NCBI RefSeq assembly: GCF_023634805.2
Contig: NZ_CP106881.1
Span: 248,001 to 312,000, forward strand
Source: Comamonas endophytica
GTDB taxonomy: Bacteria; Pseudomonadota; Gammaproteobacteria; Burkholderiales; Burkholderiaceae_C
DNA length: 64,000 nt
Direction: 5' to 3'
Made by a program: the position numbers and the translations under genes. This document shows positions 54,575-63,706 of this stretch, piece by piece. Positions within the stretch are counted from its first letter, which is position 1. The number at the start of each line of letters is the position of its first letter. The notes beneath the pieces are model-generated. The model ran no database searches and was not told the origin of the DNA. It saw only the letters and a list, made by a program, of their open reading frames with translations.

Positions 54575-55954
54575 ATGAACGCCCCTCGAGACCTTCCCGA
54601 AGTGCTGCGCCAGGCGCAGCGCATCAGCGCCGCGGCGGATGATGCCGCGGCGGCCGGTGCCGCGGCGGCCGGCGACGGCGCCAGCCCCTTCAGCAAGCCC
54701 CCGGGCCTGTTCACCCGGCAACGGGTGCTGGTGGCAGTCGTGGCGGGCCTGGTGCTGTTCGGCCTGTTCTATCCCGTGGAAAACGTGGTCGTGGCCAGCG
54801 GCCAGGTCATTCCCTCCGACCGCGTGCAGAGCGTGCAGCACCTGGAGGGCGGCATCGTCACCGCCGTGCATGTGCGCGAGGGCCAGACCATCGGCAAGGG
54901 CGACCCGATCCTGGACATCGACCTGGGCGGCGCCAGCCTGAACCTGGAGCAGCTCACGGCGCGCAGCGCGACCGCCCAGGCGGTGCGCACGCGCCTGACC
55001 GCCGAGAGCCAGGGCCAGCAGCTCGAGGCCGATCAGTTTCCCGCCGAGGTCGATGCGCGCATCGTGCGCTCCGAGCTGGGCGCCTTCAGCGCGCGCGCAC
55101 TGGAGCACCGCGGCGCGCTGGCGTCGTCGGAGGCGCAGCTGGCGCAGGCACGCGGCGACGTGGCGCAGACGCGGGCGCGCATCCAGGGGCTCGAGAGCAG
55201 CCTGCGCCTGTATGAACAGGAAGCCCAGATCGCCAACCAGCTGGCGGCCGAGCAGCTGATCGGCCAGCTCGAAGTCATCGACAAGCAGCGCGCGCTCGAA
55301 GCGGTGCGCACGGACCTCGCGGCCGCACGGCAGAGCCTGGTGAGCAACCAGGCCAAGGTCGAGCAGGCGCAGGCCAAGCTGATGGAGACGCGCGGTGCCT
55401 TCCGCCGCCGCGCCTCCGAGGAGCTGGCGCAGACCGAGCGCGAGCTGATGAGCCTGTCGGAAGACCTGTCGCGCGCGCAGAGCCAGCGCACCCGCACCGT
55501 GGTGGTGGCGCCCACGGACGGCATCGTCAAGGGCCTGCGCAGCTCGGGCGCGGGCTGGGTGGTCAAGCCGGGCGAGCCGATCCTGGAGATCGTGCCGGAC
55601 AAGGACGAGGTCGTGGTCGAGGCGCGGCTCAACCCGTCGGACCGCGGCTATGTCCACGTGGGTCAGGCCACCAAGGCCAAGATCACGGCCTACGACTATC
55701 TGCGTTACGGCTTTGTGCAGGGCCGGGTGCGGCTGGTCTCGGCCGACGCAGACCGCGATCCGAATCGGCCCGACGCGCCCTCGTATTTCCGCATCCAGGC
55801 CAGCCTCGAGCAGCCCTGGGTCGGTCGGACCGAAAACCGCATCACCACCGGCATGCAGGCCGAGCTGGACCTGCTGGTCGGGCATGAGCCCTTCATCTGG
55901 TACCTGCTGCGTCCCGTGCTGCACATCCAGAGCGAAGCCTTCAGGGAGCCATGA
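54575..55954 (+). CDS. HlyD-family membrane fusion protein
   Basis: A 459-residue periplasmic adaptor. An Ala-rich cytoplasmic N-tail is followed by one membrane helix (about 48-66, VLVAVVAGLVLFGLFYPV), VVVASGQVIPSDRVQSVQHLEGGIV (lipoyl half-motif), a long coiled coil (about 130-310), the second half-motif VVVAPTDGIVKGLR and the HlyD family C-terminal barrel ending in YLLRPVLHIQSEAFREP. It links the ABC transporter to TolC. ATG lies 1 bp after the ABC stop. Confidence 0.94.
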   Translation: MNAPRDLPEVLRQAQRISAAADDAAAAGAAAAGDGASPFSKPPGLFTRQRVLVAVVAGLVLFGLFYPVENVVVASGQVIPSDRVQSVQHLEGGIVTAVHVREGQTIGKGDPILDIDLGGASLNLEQLTARSATAQAVRTRLTAESQGQQLEADQFPAEVDARIVRSELGAFSARALEHRGALASSEAQLAQARGDVAQTRARIQGLESSLRLYEQEAQIANQLAAEQLIGQLEVIDKQRALEAVRTDLAAARQSLVSNQAKVEQAQAKLMETRGAFRRRASEELAQTERELMSLSEDLSRAQSQRTRTVVVAPTDGIVKGLRSSGAGWVVKPGEPILEIVPDKDEVVVEARLNPSDRGYVHVGQATKAKITAYDYLRYGFVQGRVRLVSADADRDPNRPDAPSYFRIQASLEQPWVGRTENRITTGMQAELDLLVGHEPFIWYLLRPVLHIQSEAFREP

Positions 55955-57534
55955 TGCGCACGCCCAGCCTGCCTCCCCATACACCCCGCAGCGCCGCCCG
56001 CGCCGGCTGGTTTTTGGGTTGCATGCTGGCCTGCTCGATCGCGGCCGCGGCGCAGGAGCCGATGGCGGCCGAGGCCGGCCCCCCCGCCGCGAGCGCCCTG
56101 CCCCTGCAGCTGGCGCCGCAGCTCACGCCCGGCTCGCTGGCGGGCAACCAGTCGCAGCGGCAGCTGCTGCAGGCACTGCAGGAAATGCTGGTGGCCCATC
56201 CGGATGTGCTGAAGGCCCGCTCGGCGCTGGAATCCGCCGGCCACGACCTGAACTCGGCGCGCGGCGCGCGCTGGCCCAGCTTCAAGGTCGGCACCTCGTC
56301 GGGCACGGCCTCGGTGGCGCAGGGCCAGCGCCGCGAGTCCTATACGGCCGTCAACGCGGAGGTGCGCATGAGCCTGCTCGATGGCGGGGCGATCAACGCC
56401 GGCATCCGCTCGGCCGAGGAGATGGAAGCCGCGCAGGACAGCGTGCTCTACAGCACGCGCCAGAACGTGCTGCTCGAGGCGCTCACGGCGCTGCTGGAGC
56501 TGCACCGCTTCGAGCGCAAGGCGCAGGTGGCGGCGGAATCCGCGGACATCATCGGCCAGCTCGCGCATGTCGAGCAGCGCCGCGCCGAGCTCGGCGCCGT
56601 GGGCCGCAACGACCTGCGCCGCGCGGCCTCGCGCCAGGCCAGCGCGCTCGCCGAGCAGCAGGCCCTGCAATCGCAACGCATGGATGCGCTGGCGCGCTTC
56701 ACGCGCTACTTCAACTATGCCCCCGGCGCTGCCCTGCCCGAGCTGCAGGTGCCGGCGCAGTGGCTGCCCGCCAACGAGCCGGCGGCGCTGCAGGCCGCGC
56801 AAAACCACAGCTCCGAGCTGCGCGAGTCGCGCCACATGATCCAACGCGCCAGGGCCGAGGTCGAGCGCAGCAAGGCGCAGCGCTTCCCGACGCTGGCCGG
56901 GGTGGTGGCGCACACGCATGATCCCAAGGGCGTGCTCTACAACGAAGGCACGCGCTATGGCGTGGAGCTGAACTGGAACTTCGGCAACGGCTTCGAGCTG
57001 CGCGATCGCATCCTCAAGGCGATCAATGAACTGCAGGCCCAGGAGGCGCAATTCGAAGCCGTGCGCCGCCAGGTGAACGAGACCGCCTCCGCCGCCTGGG
57101 GCCGCTGGGAGGCGGGCCGCGAGCGTGCCGCCCAGCTCACGGGCGCGGTGCGCGAGGCGCGCACCGCGTTCGATGGCTACCGCCGGCTGCTGGAGGTGGG
57201 CCGCGGCAGCCTGTCGCAGGTGCTGGATTCGCAGCTCGAGATGCAGCGCCTGATGCTCGACGAGGCCGATGCCCGCTACGACCAGCATATCAATGCGCTG
57301 CGGCTGATCCGCACCACCGGCCAGCTGCTTCCGGCGCAGATGCCGGAGCAATGGCTGGACCAGCTGTTCGATGCGCCCGCCACGGCCGTGGCCGCCGCCG
57401 CGCCCGCCAGTGCCCCCCATTCGACCGAACATCCCGCAACCACCCCGCGCCTGCAGCTGCGCCTGGACACGCGTCTGGACCCGAAGCTGCATGCATTGCC
57501 CGGCCCCTCCCTCACCCAGGCAATGCGATGGTGA
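55951..57534 (+). CDS. TolC-family outer-membrane channel
   Basis: A 527-residue TolC/LapE-type protein with a signal peptide ending AAAAQ (about 35). Two helical-hairpin/strand repeats are seen: ALQEMLVAHPDVLKARSALESAGHDLNSARGARWPSFKV and NHSSELRESRHMIQRARAEVERSKAQRFPTLAGVV, each followed by strands (AEVRMSLLDGG, VELNWNFGNGFELRD). A 55-residue Pro/Ala tail extends it. It overlaps the HlyD stop by 4 bp and forms the outer-membrane exit. Confidence 0.93.
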   Translation: MMRTPSLPPHTPRSAARAGWFLGCMLACSIAAAAQEPMAAEAGPPAASALPLQLAPQLTPGSLAGNQSQRQLLQALQEMLVAHPDVLKARSALESAGHDLNSARGARWPSFKVGTSSGTASVAQGQRRESYTAVNAEVRMSLLDGGAINAGIRSAEEMEAAQDSVLYSTRQNVLLEALTALLELHRFERKAQVAAESADIIGQLAHVEQRRAELGAVGRNDLRRAASRQASALAEQQALQSQRMDALARFTRYFNYAPGAALPELQVPAQWLPANEPAALQAAQNHSSELRESRHMIQRARAEVERSKAQRFPTLAGVVAHTHDPKGVLYNEGTRYGVELNWNFGNGFELRDRILKAINELQAQEAQFEAVRRQVNETASAAWGRWEAGRERAAQLTGAVREARTAFDGYRRLLEVGRGSLSQVLDSQLEMQRLMLDEADARYDQHINALRLIRTTGQLLPAQMPEQWLDQLFDAPATAVAAAAPASAPHSTEHPATTPRLQLRLDTRLDPKLHALPGPSLTQAMRW

Positions 57535-57623
57535 CCCCCGTTTTCCCCCTGCGGCAGCGAGCGCTAGCCCATCGCCCGCCCGCCGCTTCCTCTGCATGGG
57601 CGTGACTAGTGAATGGAATCATC

Positions 57624-57845
57624 ATGACCAATCTCATCCAACGCTTCTGGAATGACGAAGAAGGTGCAACGGCCATCGAGTACGGGCTGATTGCGGGGCT
57701 GATCGCCGTGGCGATCATTGCTTCCGTCGGACAGATCGGCGAGCGGCTCAAGGCATTTTTCGAGTACATCGTCGAGCAACTGGGCACCGGTGCCGTCGGC
57801 GGGGGCACGGGCGGTGGCAGCACGGGCGGTGCCACTGGCGGCTGA
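57624..57845 (+). CDS. flp: Flp/Fap type IVb pilin
   Basis: A 73-residue prepilin. The processing site is DEEG|ATAIEYGLIAGLIAVAII, with Glu at +5 and the following Tyr as in all Flp pilins. A short amphipathic helix follows, then an unusual Gly/Thr tail (GAVGGGTGGGSTGGATGG). I start at ATG 57624 rather than the in-frame GTG 57609. It begins the tad locus, 89 bp after the TolC-like gene. Confidence 0.95.
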   Translation: MTNLIQRFWNDEEGATAIEYGLIAGLIAVAIIASVGQIGERLKAFFEYIVEQLGTGAVGGGTGGGSTGGATGG

Positions 57846-57857
57846 GCATCCGTTGCC

Positions 57858-58409
57858 ATGCACCCCGCTGCCGTTTCACTGCCCCTGTGCCTGCTCTGGC
57901 TGATCGCCATCGTGGTCATGGACCTGCGCCTGCGCAAGGTCCGCAACTGGATGGTGTTGCTGGGGCTGGGCGTGGGCATGCTGGTCCTGGCCGTGGACAT
58001 GCAGCCCTTTGCGGTTTCTCCCGCGAAGGCACTGCTGGGCATGCTGGCGGCGTTCGCCGCGCTGCTGCCCTTCTACGCGCTGCGCTGGATGGGCGCGGGC
58101 GACGTCAAATTCGCGGCGGTCATCGGCCTGTGGTTCGGCCTGTCGCCGCTTCTGCTGGCGATCTGGATCGGCGGCAGCCTGCTGGCCGGCGCGCATGGCG
58201 TGCTGGTGCTGGCCTGGCACCGGCTGCGGGCGACGTCCACGGGCCTGTGGCTGCAGGCGCATCTGCCGTTCGGCGCGGCCGGCGCGCCTGAAGCGCCCGC
58301 GCTGTTTGCCGGCCGGGCCGCGATCCAGCGCAGCGTTCCCTACGCCGGCTACATGGCCGTCGCGGCCATCTGGCTGGTGCTGGCCGGCGAAGCCGTGCCG
58401 GGCCGCTAG
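57858..58409 (+). CDS. tadV: Flp prepilin peptidase (TadV/CpaA)
   Basis: A 183-residue membrane aspartyl protease with about five helices. The two active-site aspartates are in VVMDLRLRKVRNW (about D22) and GAGDVKF (about D76, the GxGD motif). It cleaves and methylates Flp prepilin at the inner membrane. It lies 12 bp after flp, so the two are co-transcribed. Confidence 0.94.
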   Translation: MHPAAVSLPLCLLWLIAIVVMDLRLRKVRNWMVLLGLGVGMLVLAVDMQPFAVSPAKALLGMLAAFAALLPFYALRWMGAGDVKFAAVIGLWFGLSPLLLAIWIGGSLLAGAHGVLVLAWHRLRATSTGLWLQAHLPFGAAGAPEAPALFAGRAAIQRSVPYAGYMAVAAIWLVLAGEAVPGR

Positions 58410-58516
58410 GAAGGAACCGGCATGCAGCGCCATCGCACCCGGAACAAGACGCCTGCACAGCCGCCGCCACGGGATCCGTACTCCTCCAAGCATTACGTTT
58501 GCAAAGCAACTACGCC

Positions 58517-59500
58517 ATGAACCTCACCAAGATTCTTGCCGGGCTGCTGTTGATCGTGGCCCTGGCCCTGGCCGTCGGCGCCTGGGTGCTGAGCCGTCCC
58601 GCCAGCCGGCCTGTCGTGGCCGCAGGCGCCGCAGCGCCCGCCGCACCCCGCGCAGCGGCGCAGAAACACGGCGCCGTGGTGGCTGCCCGGGACATCGCAG
58701 CCGGCCAGCGCCTCACGGCCGAGGATGTTAAGCTGGCCGAGCTGCCCGCAGCCGTGGCCCATGGCTTCGGCAGCACCGAAGCCGTCGTGGGCCGCACCAC
58801 CGTCGTGGCCCTGCCCGCCAATGCCCCGCTGTTCGCGCAGCAACTGCTCCAGGGCCTGGCGCTGCAGCTGGAAGAAGGCCAGCGCGCGGTGTCGGTCGCC
58901 ATCCGCGAGCCGATGGCCGCGGGCCACCATGTGCGCCCCGGCGATTTCGTCGATGTGTTCTTCACGCTGGACGGCAAGACCGATCAGGCCGTGGTCGACA
59001 CCCAGACCCGCCTGCTGCTGGCACGTACGCGCGTGCTGGCCTATGGCGCGGCCAGCGTCGAGAACCCGCCGGTGGCCGATGCCCAGCGCCGTGCGGAGCA
59101 AGACGCTGGCGCGCGCCGCGCCGGCGCCCGCCCCGACAACGCCCAGACCGCCGTGCTGGCAGTGCCGCTGGAAGACGTGCAGCGCCTGACGCTGGCCGAG
59201 AAGTACGGCCAGCTGACCCTGGCCCTGCGCCACCCCGACGACACCGCCCTGCCCGACGCCGCGCTGTTCGCGGCGCTGCCGACGGCGCTGCAGCCGGTGG
59301 CCGGCCGCAGCGCGCTGCAGGCGGCGGACCGCGCCTATGCCGGCTTGCGTTTCAAGGACCTGGCAGCGGGCGCGGCCGCTCCCCGCGGCGCGGCGCGGCC
59401 CGCCGCCGTGCGCGCCGCCGCCGCGCCGCAGCCGCAGGCCCCACGCCACCAGACCGTGGAGCTGTACCAGGGAAGCAACGTGCAGACCGTGCGCTACTGA
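58517..59500 (+). CDS. rcpC: Flp pilus assembly protein RcpC/CpaB
   Basis: A 327-residue protein with one N-terminal hydrophobic segment, then an SAF domain (AVVAARDIAAGQRLTAEDVKLAELP, about 55-120) and the RcpC/CpaB domain (GQRAVSVAIREPMAAGHHVRPGDFVDVFFTLDG). It assists secretin assembly or caps pilus export in the periplasm. ATG 58517 is preferred to an upstream in-frame TTG. The Ala/Pro-rich C-terminus is low complexity. It is 107 bp after tadV. Confidence 0.93.
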   Translation: MNLTKILAGLLLIVALALAVGAWVLSRPASRPVVAAGAAAPAAPRAAAQKHGAVVAARDIAAGQRLTAEDVKLAELPAAVAHGFGSTEAVVGRTTVVALPANAPLFAQQLLQGLALQLEEGQRAVSVAIREPMAAGHHVRPGDFVDVFFTLDGKTDQAVVDTQTRLLLARTRVLAYGAASVENPPVADAQRRAEQDAGARRAGARPDNAQTAVLAVPLEDVQRLTLAEKYGQLTLALRHPDDTALPDAALFAALPTALQPVAGRSALQAADRAYAGLRFKDLAAGAAAPRGAARPAAVRAAAAPQPQAPRHQTVELYQGSNVQTVRY

Positions 59501-59527
59501 CGCCGCGCCGCACCTCGAGCAAACACC

Positions 59528-60877
59528 ATGAATATGCTTTCGCAACTGACTTTTCTGGGCCTGGCGGGCGGGGTGGCTCTGGTCGCTTATCCCCTGTGCG
59601 TCATGGCGCAGCCATCCCCGGCCGCGGCTTCGGTGCTCGGCCTCACGGTGGGCCAGCAGCACCTGCTGCGCGAAGAAGCCCCTGTGGCGCGCATCGCGGT
59701 GGGCGATCCCGACCTGCTGGATGTGAAGCTGCTGCGCGACCTGTCCGCCACCGGCGCGCGCGGCGCGCAGCTGCTGCTGACGCCCAAGGCGCCTGGGCGC
59801 ACCACGCTCATGGTCTGGCCCGCCCAGGGCGCGCCGCAGACGCGCGAGGTGCAGGTGGCCCAGCCGCGGCTGCTGCTCGAGCGCCGCCTGGGCTCGGTGC
59901 AGCAGCATGCACAGGCGCTGGCCGAACTGCGCACTGCTGCTCCAAAGGACACCGCCGTGCTCGACCGCTCCGAGATCGGGGTGCCCAGCAACACCGTGCA
60001 GGTCGATGTGCAGGTGGTGGAATTCAAGAAATCGGCGCTGCGCCGCGCCGGGATGAACCTCGCGAGCGGCGGGCCGAACGACCATGGCTTTCGCTTCGGC
60101 GTCTATACCCCCGGCTCCAGCAATGCCGGCACCGGCAGCGGCTCCTCGGGCCCGGGCACCGACAACGGTTCGTCGGCCATTGCCAGCGCCATGAACCTGG
60201 TGCTGGGCTTCGGCAAGGCCTTCAGCGGCAGCGGCATCACCGCGCAGCTGGGTTTTCTCGAAGGCAACGGGCTGGCGCGGGTGCTGGCCAAACCGACACT
60301 CGTGGCCCATACCGGCCAGAGCGCGAGCTTCCTGGCGGGGGGCGAGATTCCCATTCCGGTGCCGGGGCGCGACGGCAACGTGGCCATCGAATACAAGGAG
60401 TTCGGCGTCAAGCTGCAACTCACTCCCACAGTCCTTTCCAGCGAGCGCATCGCGCTCAAGGTGGCGCCCGAGGCCAGCGATCTTGACTACACCCAGGGGG
60501 TGATGATCAGCGGCGTCTCGGTGCCCGCCGTGCGCACGCGCCGCGCCGACACCATGGTCGAGCTGGCCGATGGCGAGAGCTTCATCATCGGCGGGCTGGT
60601 CAACCGCGCCACGATCTCGAGCGTGAACAAGGTGCCGCTGCTGGGCGACCTGCCCGTGCTGGGCACCTTCTTCAAGAACCTGAACTACTCGCAGGAAGAG
60701 ACCGAGCTGCTCATCATCGTCACGCCACGACTGGTGCACCCGCTGCCCGCCAACACCCCCCTTGAGGCCCTGCTGCCCGGCGCGCGCGAGCAAACGCGCA
60801 ACGCCTCGCAGGTCTGGGCGCCGTATGTGGTCGGCGCCCCCTACACCCACTCCGCACTGCCGGGTTTCTCGTACTGA
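59528..60877 (+). CDS. rcpA: Flp pilus secretin RcpA/CpaC
   Basis: A 449-residue outer-membrane secretin. Signal peptide (MNMLSQ to VMAQ), an N-terminal pilus/secretin domain (LTVGQQHLLREEAPVARIAVGDPDLLDV), then the secretin core with VQVDVQVVEFKKS, LAKPTLVAHTGQSASFLAGGEIPIPV, EFGVKLQLTPTVL and VNKVPLLGDLPVLGTFFKN, and TELLIIVTPRLV. It makes the outer-membrane pore for Flp pili. It is 27 bp after rcpC. Confidence 0.95.
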   Translation: MNMLSQLTFLGLAGGVALVAYPLCVMAQPSPAAASVLGLTVGQQHLLREEAPVARIAVGDPDLLDVKLLRDLSATGARGAQLLLTPKAPGRTTLMVWPAQGAPQTREVQVAQPRLLLERRLGSVQQHAQALAELRTAAPKDTAVLDRSEIGVPSNTVQVDVQVVEFKKSALRRAGMNLASGGPNDHGFRFGVYTPGSSNAGTGSGSSGPGTDNGSSAIASAMNLVLGFGKAFSGSGITAQLGFLEGNGLARVLAKPTLVAHTGQSASFLAGGEIPIPVPGRDGNVAIEYKEFGVKLQLTPTVLSSERIALKVAPEASDLDYTQGVMISGVSVPAVRTRRADTMVELADGESFIIGGLVNRATISSVNKVPLLGDLPVLGTFFKNLNYSQEETELLIIVTPRLVHPLPANTPLEALLPGAREQTRNASQVWAPYVVGAPYTHSALPGFSY

Positions 60878-60881
60878 TGCC

Positions 60882-62387
60882 ATGAGCAAAGAACCCTTCG
60901 TTTCGCCTACGCCGGCCGACAGGACCGCCACGCCCTCGCTTGAAGACCTGCTGGCCGCACGTGCGCCCGCCTCCTTGCCGCAGGTCGCGCCCCTGGGCAA
61001 ACCGCCGCCGGACCTCCCCGCATCCGCGCCGCTGTACGGTGGGGCGGCCCATGCCGGGGCGGCCCATGCCGGGGAGGCCCCGGCGCCGCCGGCCGCCGAC
61101 TCCGGCTCCGACCTCTCCGGGCTGAGGGTGCCGCTGCTGCTGGTGCATGCGGGGTTCTCCGAAGGCGCGCTGATCCATACCTGGATGCAGCATGTGATGA
61201 AGGGCTCGTCGCTGTACCTCGCGCGCTTCCAGGAGGCGGTGACCGACCTGGTGCTAGACCATCAGCCCTATGCCGTGCTGATCCAGTTCGATCCCTGCTG
61301 CATCGATGCCGCGGTGGCCCTGTCGGCCCAGTTGCAGCAGCACTACCCGCAGATCCCGCGGCTGGCCATCGGGCGCACGCGCCACGCGCAGTGCGTGCTG
61401 GCGGCGCTGCGCACCGGCGTGCAGGATTTTCTCGACATCGACGGCTCCGTCGACACCGCGCAGCAGGTGGTGCGCCACCTCCTGTCCAGCCCGCCATCCG
61501 CCGGCCTGCACATCTCGCGCGCACCGCAGACCGCCATCATCTCGGCGCGCGCGGGCCTGGGCTGCAGCCTGCTGGCCGCGCACCTGGGCACGCATCTGCA
61601 GGCACGGTTGCAGCAGCCGGCGCATCCGGCGGGCGACGCGCTGTCCACCGATGCCAAGGGCGTCACGCAGGAAGCGCTGGCCAGCCTGCTGATCGAGCTG
61701 GGCCACCCCGGCGGCGACTGCGCCATCTATCTCGACACTCCCGGCGAGTTCGGTTTCGCCGATGCCGTGCACCAGCAGCGCCGGCTGGACCGCCGCATGG
61801 CCCAGAGCGCCATCGCGCGCCACGCCAGCGGCCTGCGCCTGCTGACGCTGGCGCGCGCGCCGCACGACTGTCCGTCCAGCGAGGTGCAGGCGCTGCTCAA
61901 CCGGCTCGGCCACTACTTCCGCCACATCGTGCTGGACCTGGGCGCATGCCAGTCTCCGCAGATGCTCAAGGACGTGCTGCCCAGCGCCAGCGAGATCTGG
62001 GTGGTCTGCGACCAGAGCGTGGCCAGCGTGGTCGGCACCGCCGAGCTGCTGCAGCAATTGCAGCAGCTTGCGGTGCCGCGCGAGCGGCTGCGGCTGATCG
62101 TCGGGCGCCACGACCGGCGCCTGGAACTGAGCGCGCAGCAGATCGCGCGCCAGCTGCAGCTGCCGCTGCTGGCACAGCTGCCCGAACGCCGGCGCGAGCT
62201 GGCCGAGGTCGTCAACCAGGGCCTGCTGTTTCCCGCCCAGCGCCGGCGCGAGCCCTATGTGCAGGCAGTGGCCCAGCTGGTGGACCACCTGCTGGCCGAC
62301 CACCACCCGGAAACGGCGCAGCCCCGGGCTGCCTCCGCAACCCCGCTGGCGCGCCTGTTGCAACGCCTGCGAAACCACGCCCCATGA
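60882..62387 (+). CDS. tadZ: Pilus assembly ATPase-like protein TadZ/CpaE
   Basis: A 501-residue protein: a low-complexity N-tail (1-80), an atypical receiver domain (about 85-205) and a MinD/ParA-like domain (about 215-460). The nucleotide loop reads SARAGLGCSLLAA, which lacks both lysines of the deviant Walker A (KGGxGKT), so ATP hydrolysis is doubtful. VLDLGACQSPQMLKDVLPSASEIWVVCDQS follows as in CpaE. It localises the Tad machine, usually to a pole. It is 4 bp after rcpA. Confidence 0.9.
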   Translation: MSKEPFVSPTPADRTATPSLEDLLAARAPASLPQVAPLGKPPPDLPASAPLYGGAAHAGAAHAGEAPAPPAADSGSDLSGLRVPLLLVHAGFSEGALIHTWMQHVMKGSSLYLARFQEAVTDLVLDHQPYAVLIQFDPCCIDAAVALSAQLQQHYPQIPRLAIGRTRHAQCVLAALRTGVQDFLDIDGSVDTAQQVVRHLLSSPPSAGLHISRAPQTAIISARAGLGCSLLAAHLGTHLQARLQQPAHPAGDALSTDAKGVTQEALASLLIELGHPGGDCAIYLDTPGEFGFADAVHQQRRLDRRMAQSAIARHASGLRLLTLARAPHDCPSSEVQALLNRLGHYFRHIVLDLGACQSPQMLKDVLPSASEIWVVCDQSVASVVGTAELLQQLQQLAVPRERLRLIVGRHDRRLELSAQQIARQLQLPLLAQLPERRRELAEVVNQGLLFPAQRRREPYVQAVAQLVDHLLADHHPETAQPRAASATPLARLLQRLRNHAP

Positions 62388-63706
62388 TGACCCCGGCCTA
62401 CCCTCCCGCCGCGCACGCCGGCGCTGCCGAATTCGAGAGCAGCGCGCTGTTCGCCGACCTCAAGAACAACGCCTACGAGCACCTGCTCAGCCGCATCGAG
62501 GAGCTGGGTGCCGAGTTCGGCCGCTGGTCGCGCGCGGCCATCGCGCAGTTCGTCGCGCTCGAGCTCGACAGCTATATCCGGCTGCACGCCGTGCCGGTGA
62601 ACGAGCAGGAAGCGCTGCAGGTGGCGAATGCGCTGACGCGCGAGCTCACGGGCCTGGGGCCGGTGCAGACGCTGCTCGACGACCCGGCCGTCGAGGACAT
62701 CCTGATCAACGGCTACCAGGAGGTCTATGTGTCGCGCGGCGGCATGCTCACGCGCGAGACCTCGCATTTCAAGGACGACGAACACGTGCTGCGTATCGTG
62801 CGGCGCATCCTGGCGCCGCTGGGCCGGCGCCTGGACGAATCGAGTCCGATGGTCGATGCGCGGCTGCCCGATGGCGGGCGCATCAATGTCATCATCGCGC
62901 CGCTGTCCATCGACGGGCCCTCGGTGTCGATACGCAAGTTCCGCAAGGACCCGCTGACGCCGCAGGAGCTGGTCGGGCTGGGCACCTTCAGCGCCGACAT
63001 CTGCCGCATCCTGGAGATGGCGGTGCAGGCACGCTGCAACATCCTCGTCAGCGGCGGCACCAGCTCGGGCAAGACCTCGCTGCTCAACGCCCTCGCCACC
63101 TTCATCCCCAGCCGCGAGCGCATCGTCACCATCGAGGACACGGCGGAGCTGTCGCTCAACCACAGCCATGTGGTGCGGCTGGAGAGCCGCCCCGGCGGCT
63201 TCGACGGCACGGGCCATGTGAGCATCCGCGACCTGCTGGTCAACAGCCTGCGCATGCGCCCCGACCGCATCATCGTCGGCGAGGTGCGCAGCGGCGAGGT
63301 GCTCGACCTGCTGCAGGCCATGAACACCGGCCATGACGGCTCGATGGGCACCATCCACGCGAGCTCCCCGCGCGAATGCCTGTACCGCGCCGAGATGCTG
63401 GCCGGGTTCGCCGGTTTCCAGGGCAGCGAGGCCAGCCTGCGGCGCCAGATCGCCAATGCGGTGGACTTCATCGTGCAGATCGGGCGCCTGTCCAACGGCC
63501 GCCGCCGCCTCCTGTCGCTCACCGAGGTCACCGGCATGTCGGACAGCGTCGTTTCCATGCAGGAGCTCTACCGCTACGAGCCGCAGATCGGCGCCGACGG
63601 GCAGGAGATCGACCACTGGGTGTCGATGGGTATCTCGCCGCATTCACCCAAGCTGTTGAGCTGGTGGCGCTCGCAGCAGCAGGCACAGCCGGGAGGCGCG
63701 CGATGA
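62384..63706 (+). CDS. tadA: Pilus secretion ATPase TadA/CpaF
   Basis: A 440-residue hexameric traffic ATPase. An N-terminal helical domain (1-85) precedes the core. Walker A GGTSSGKT is at 224-231, the Asp box TIEDTAEL near 249-256, Walker B RIIVGEVR at 295-302 and the His box TGHDGSMGTIHA at 325-336. It powers both extension and retraction of Flp pili. The ATG overlaps the tadZ stop (ATGATGA). Confidence 0.96.
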   Translation: MMTPAYPPAAHAGAAEFESSALFADLKNNAYEHLLSRIEELGAEFGRWSRAAIAQFVALELDSYIRLHAVPVNEQEALQVANALTRELTGLGPVQTLLDDPAVEDILINGYQEVYVSRGGMLTRETSHFKDDEHVLRIVRRILAPLGRRLDESSPMVDARLPDGGRINVIIAPLSIDGPSVSIRKFRKDPLTPQELVGLGTFSADICRILEMAVQARCNILVSGGTSSGKTSLLNALATFIPSRERIVTIEDTAELSLNHSHVVRLESRPGGFDGTGHVSIRDLLVNSLRMRPDRIIVGEVRSGEVLDLLQAMNTGHDGSMGTIHASSPRECLYRAEMLAGFAGFQGSEASLRRQIANAVDFIVQIGRLSNGRRRLLSLTEVTGMSDSVVSMQELYRYEPQIGADGQEIDHWVSMGISPHSPKLLSWWRSQQQAQPGGAR

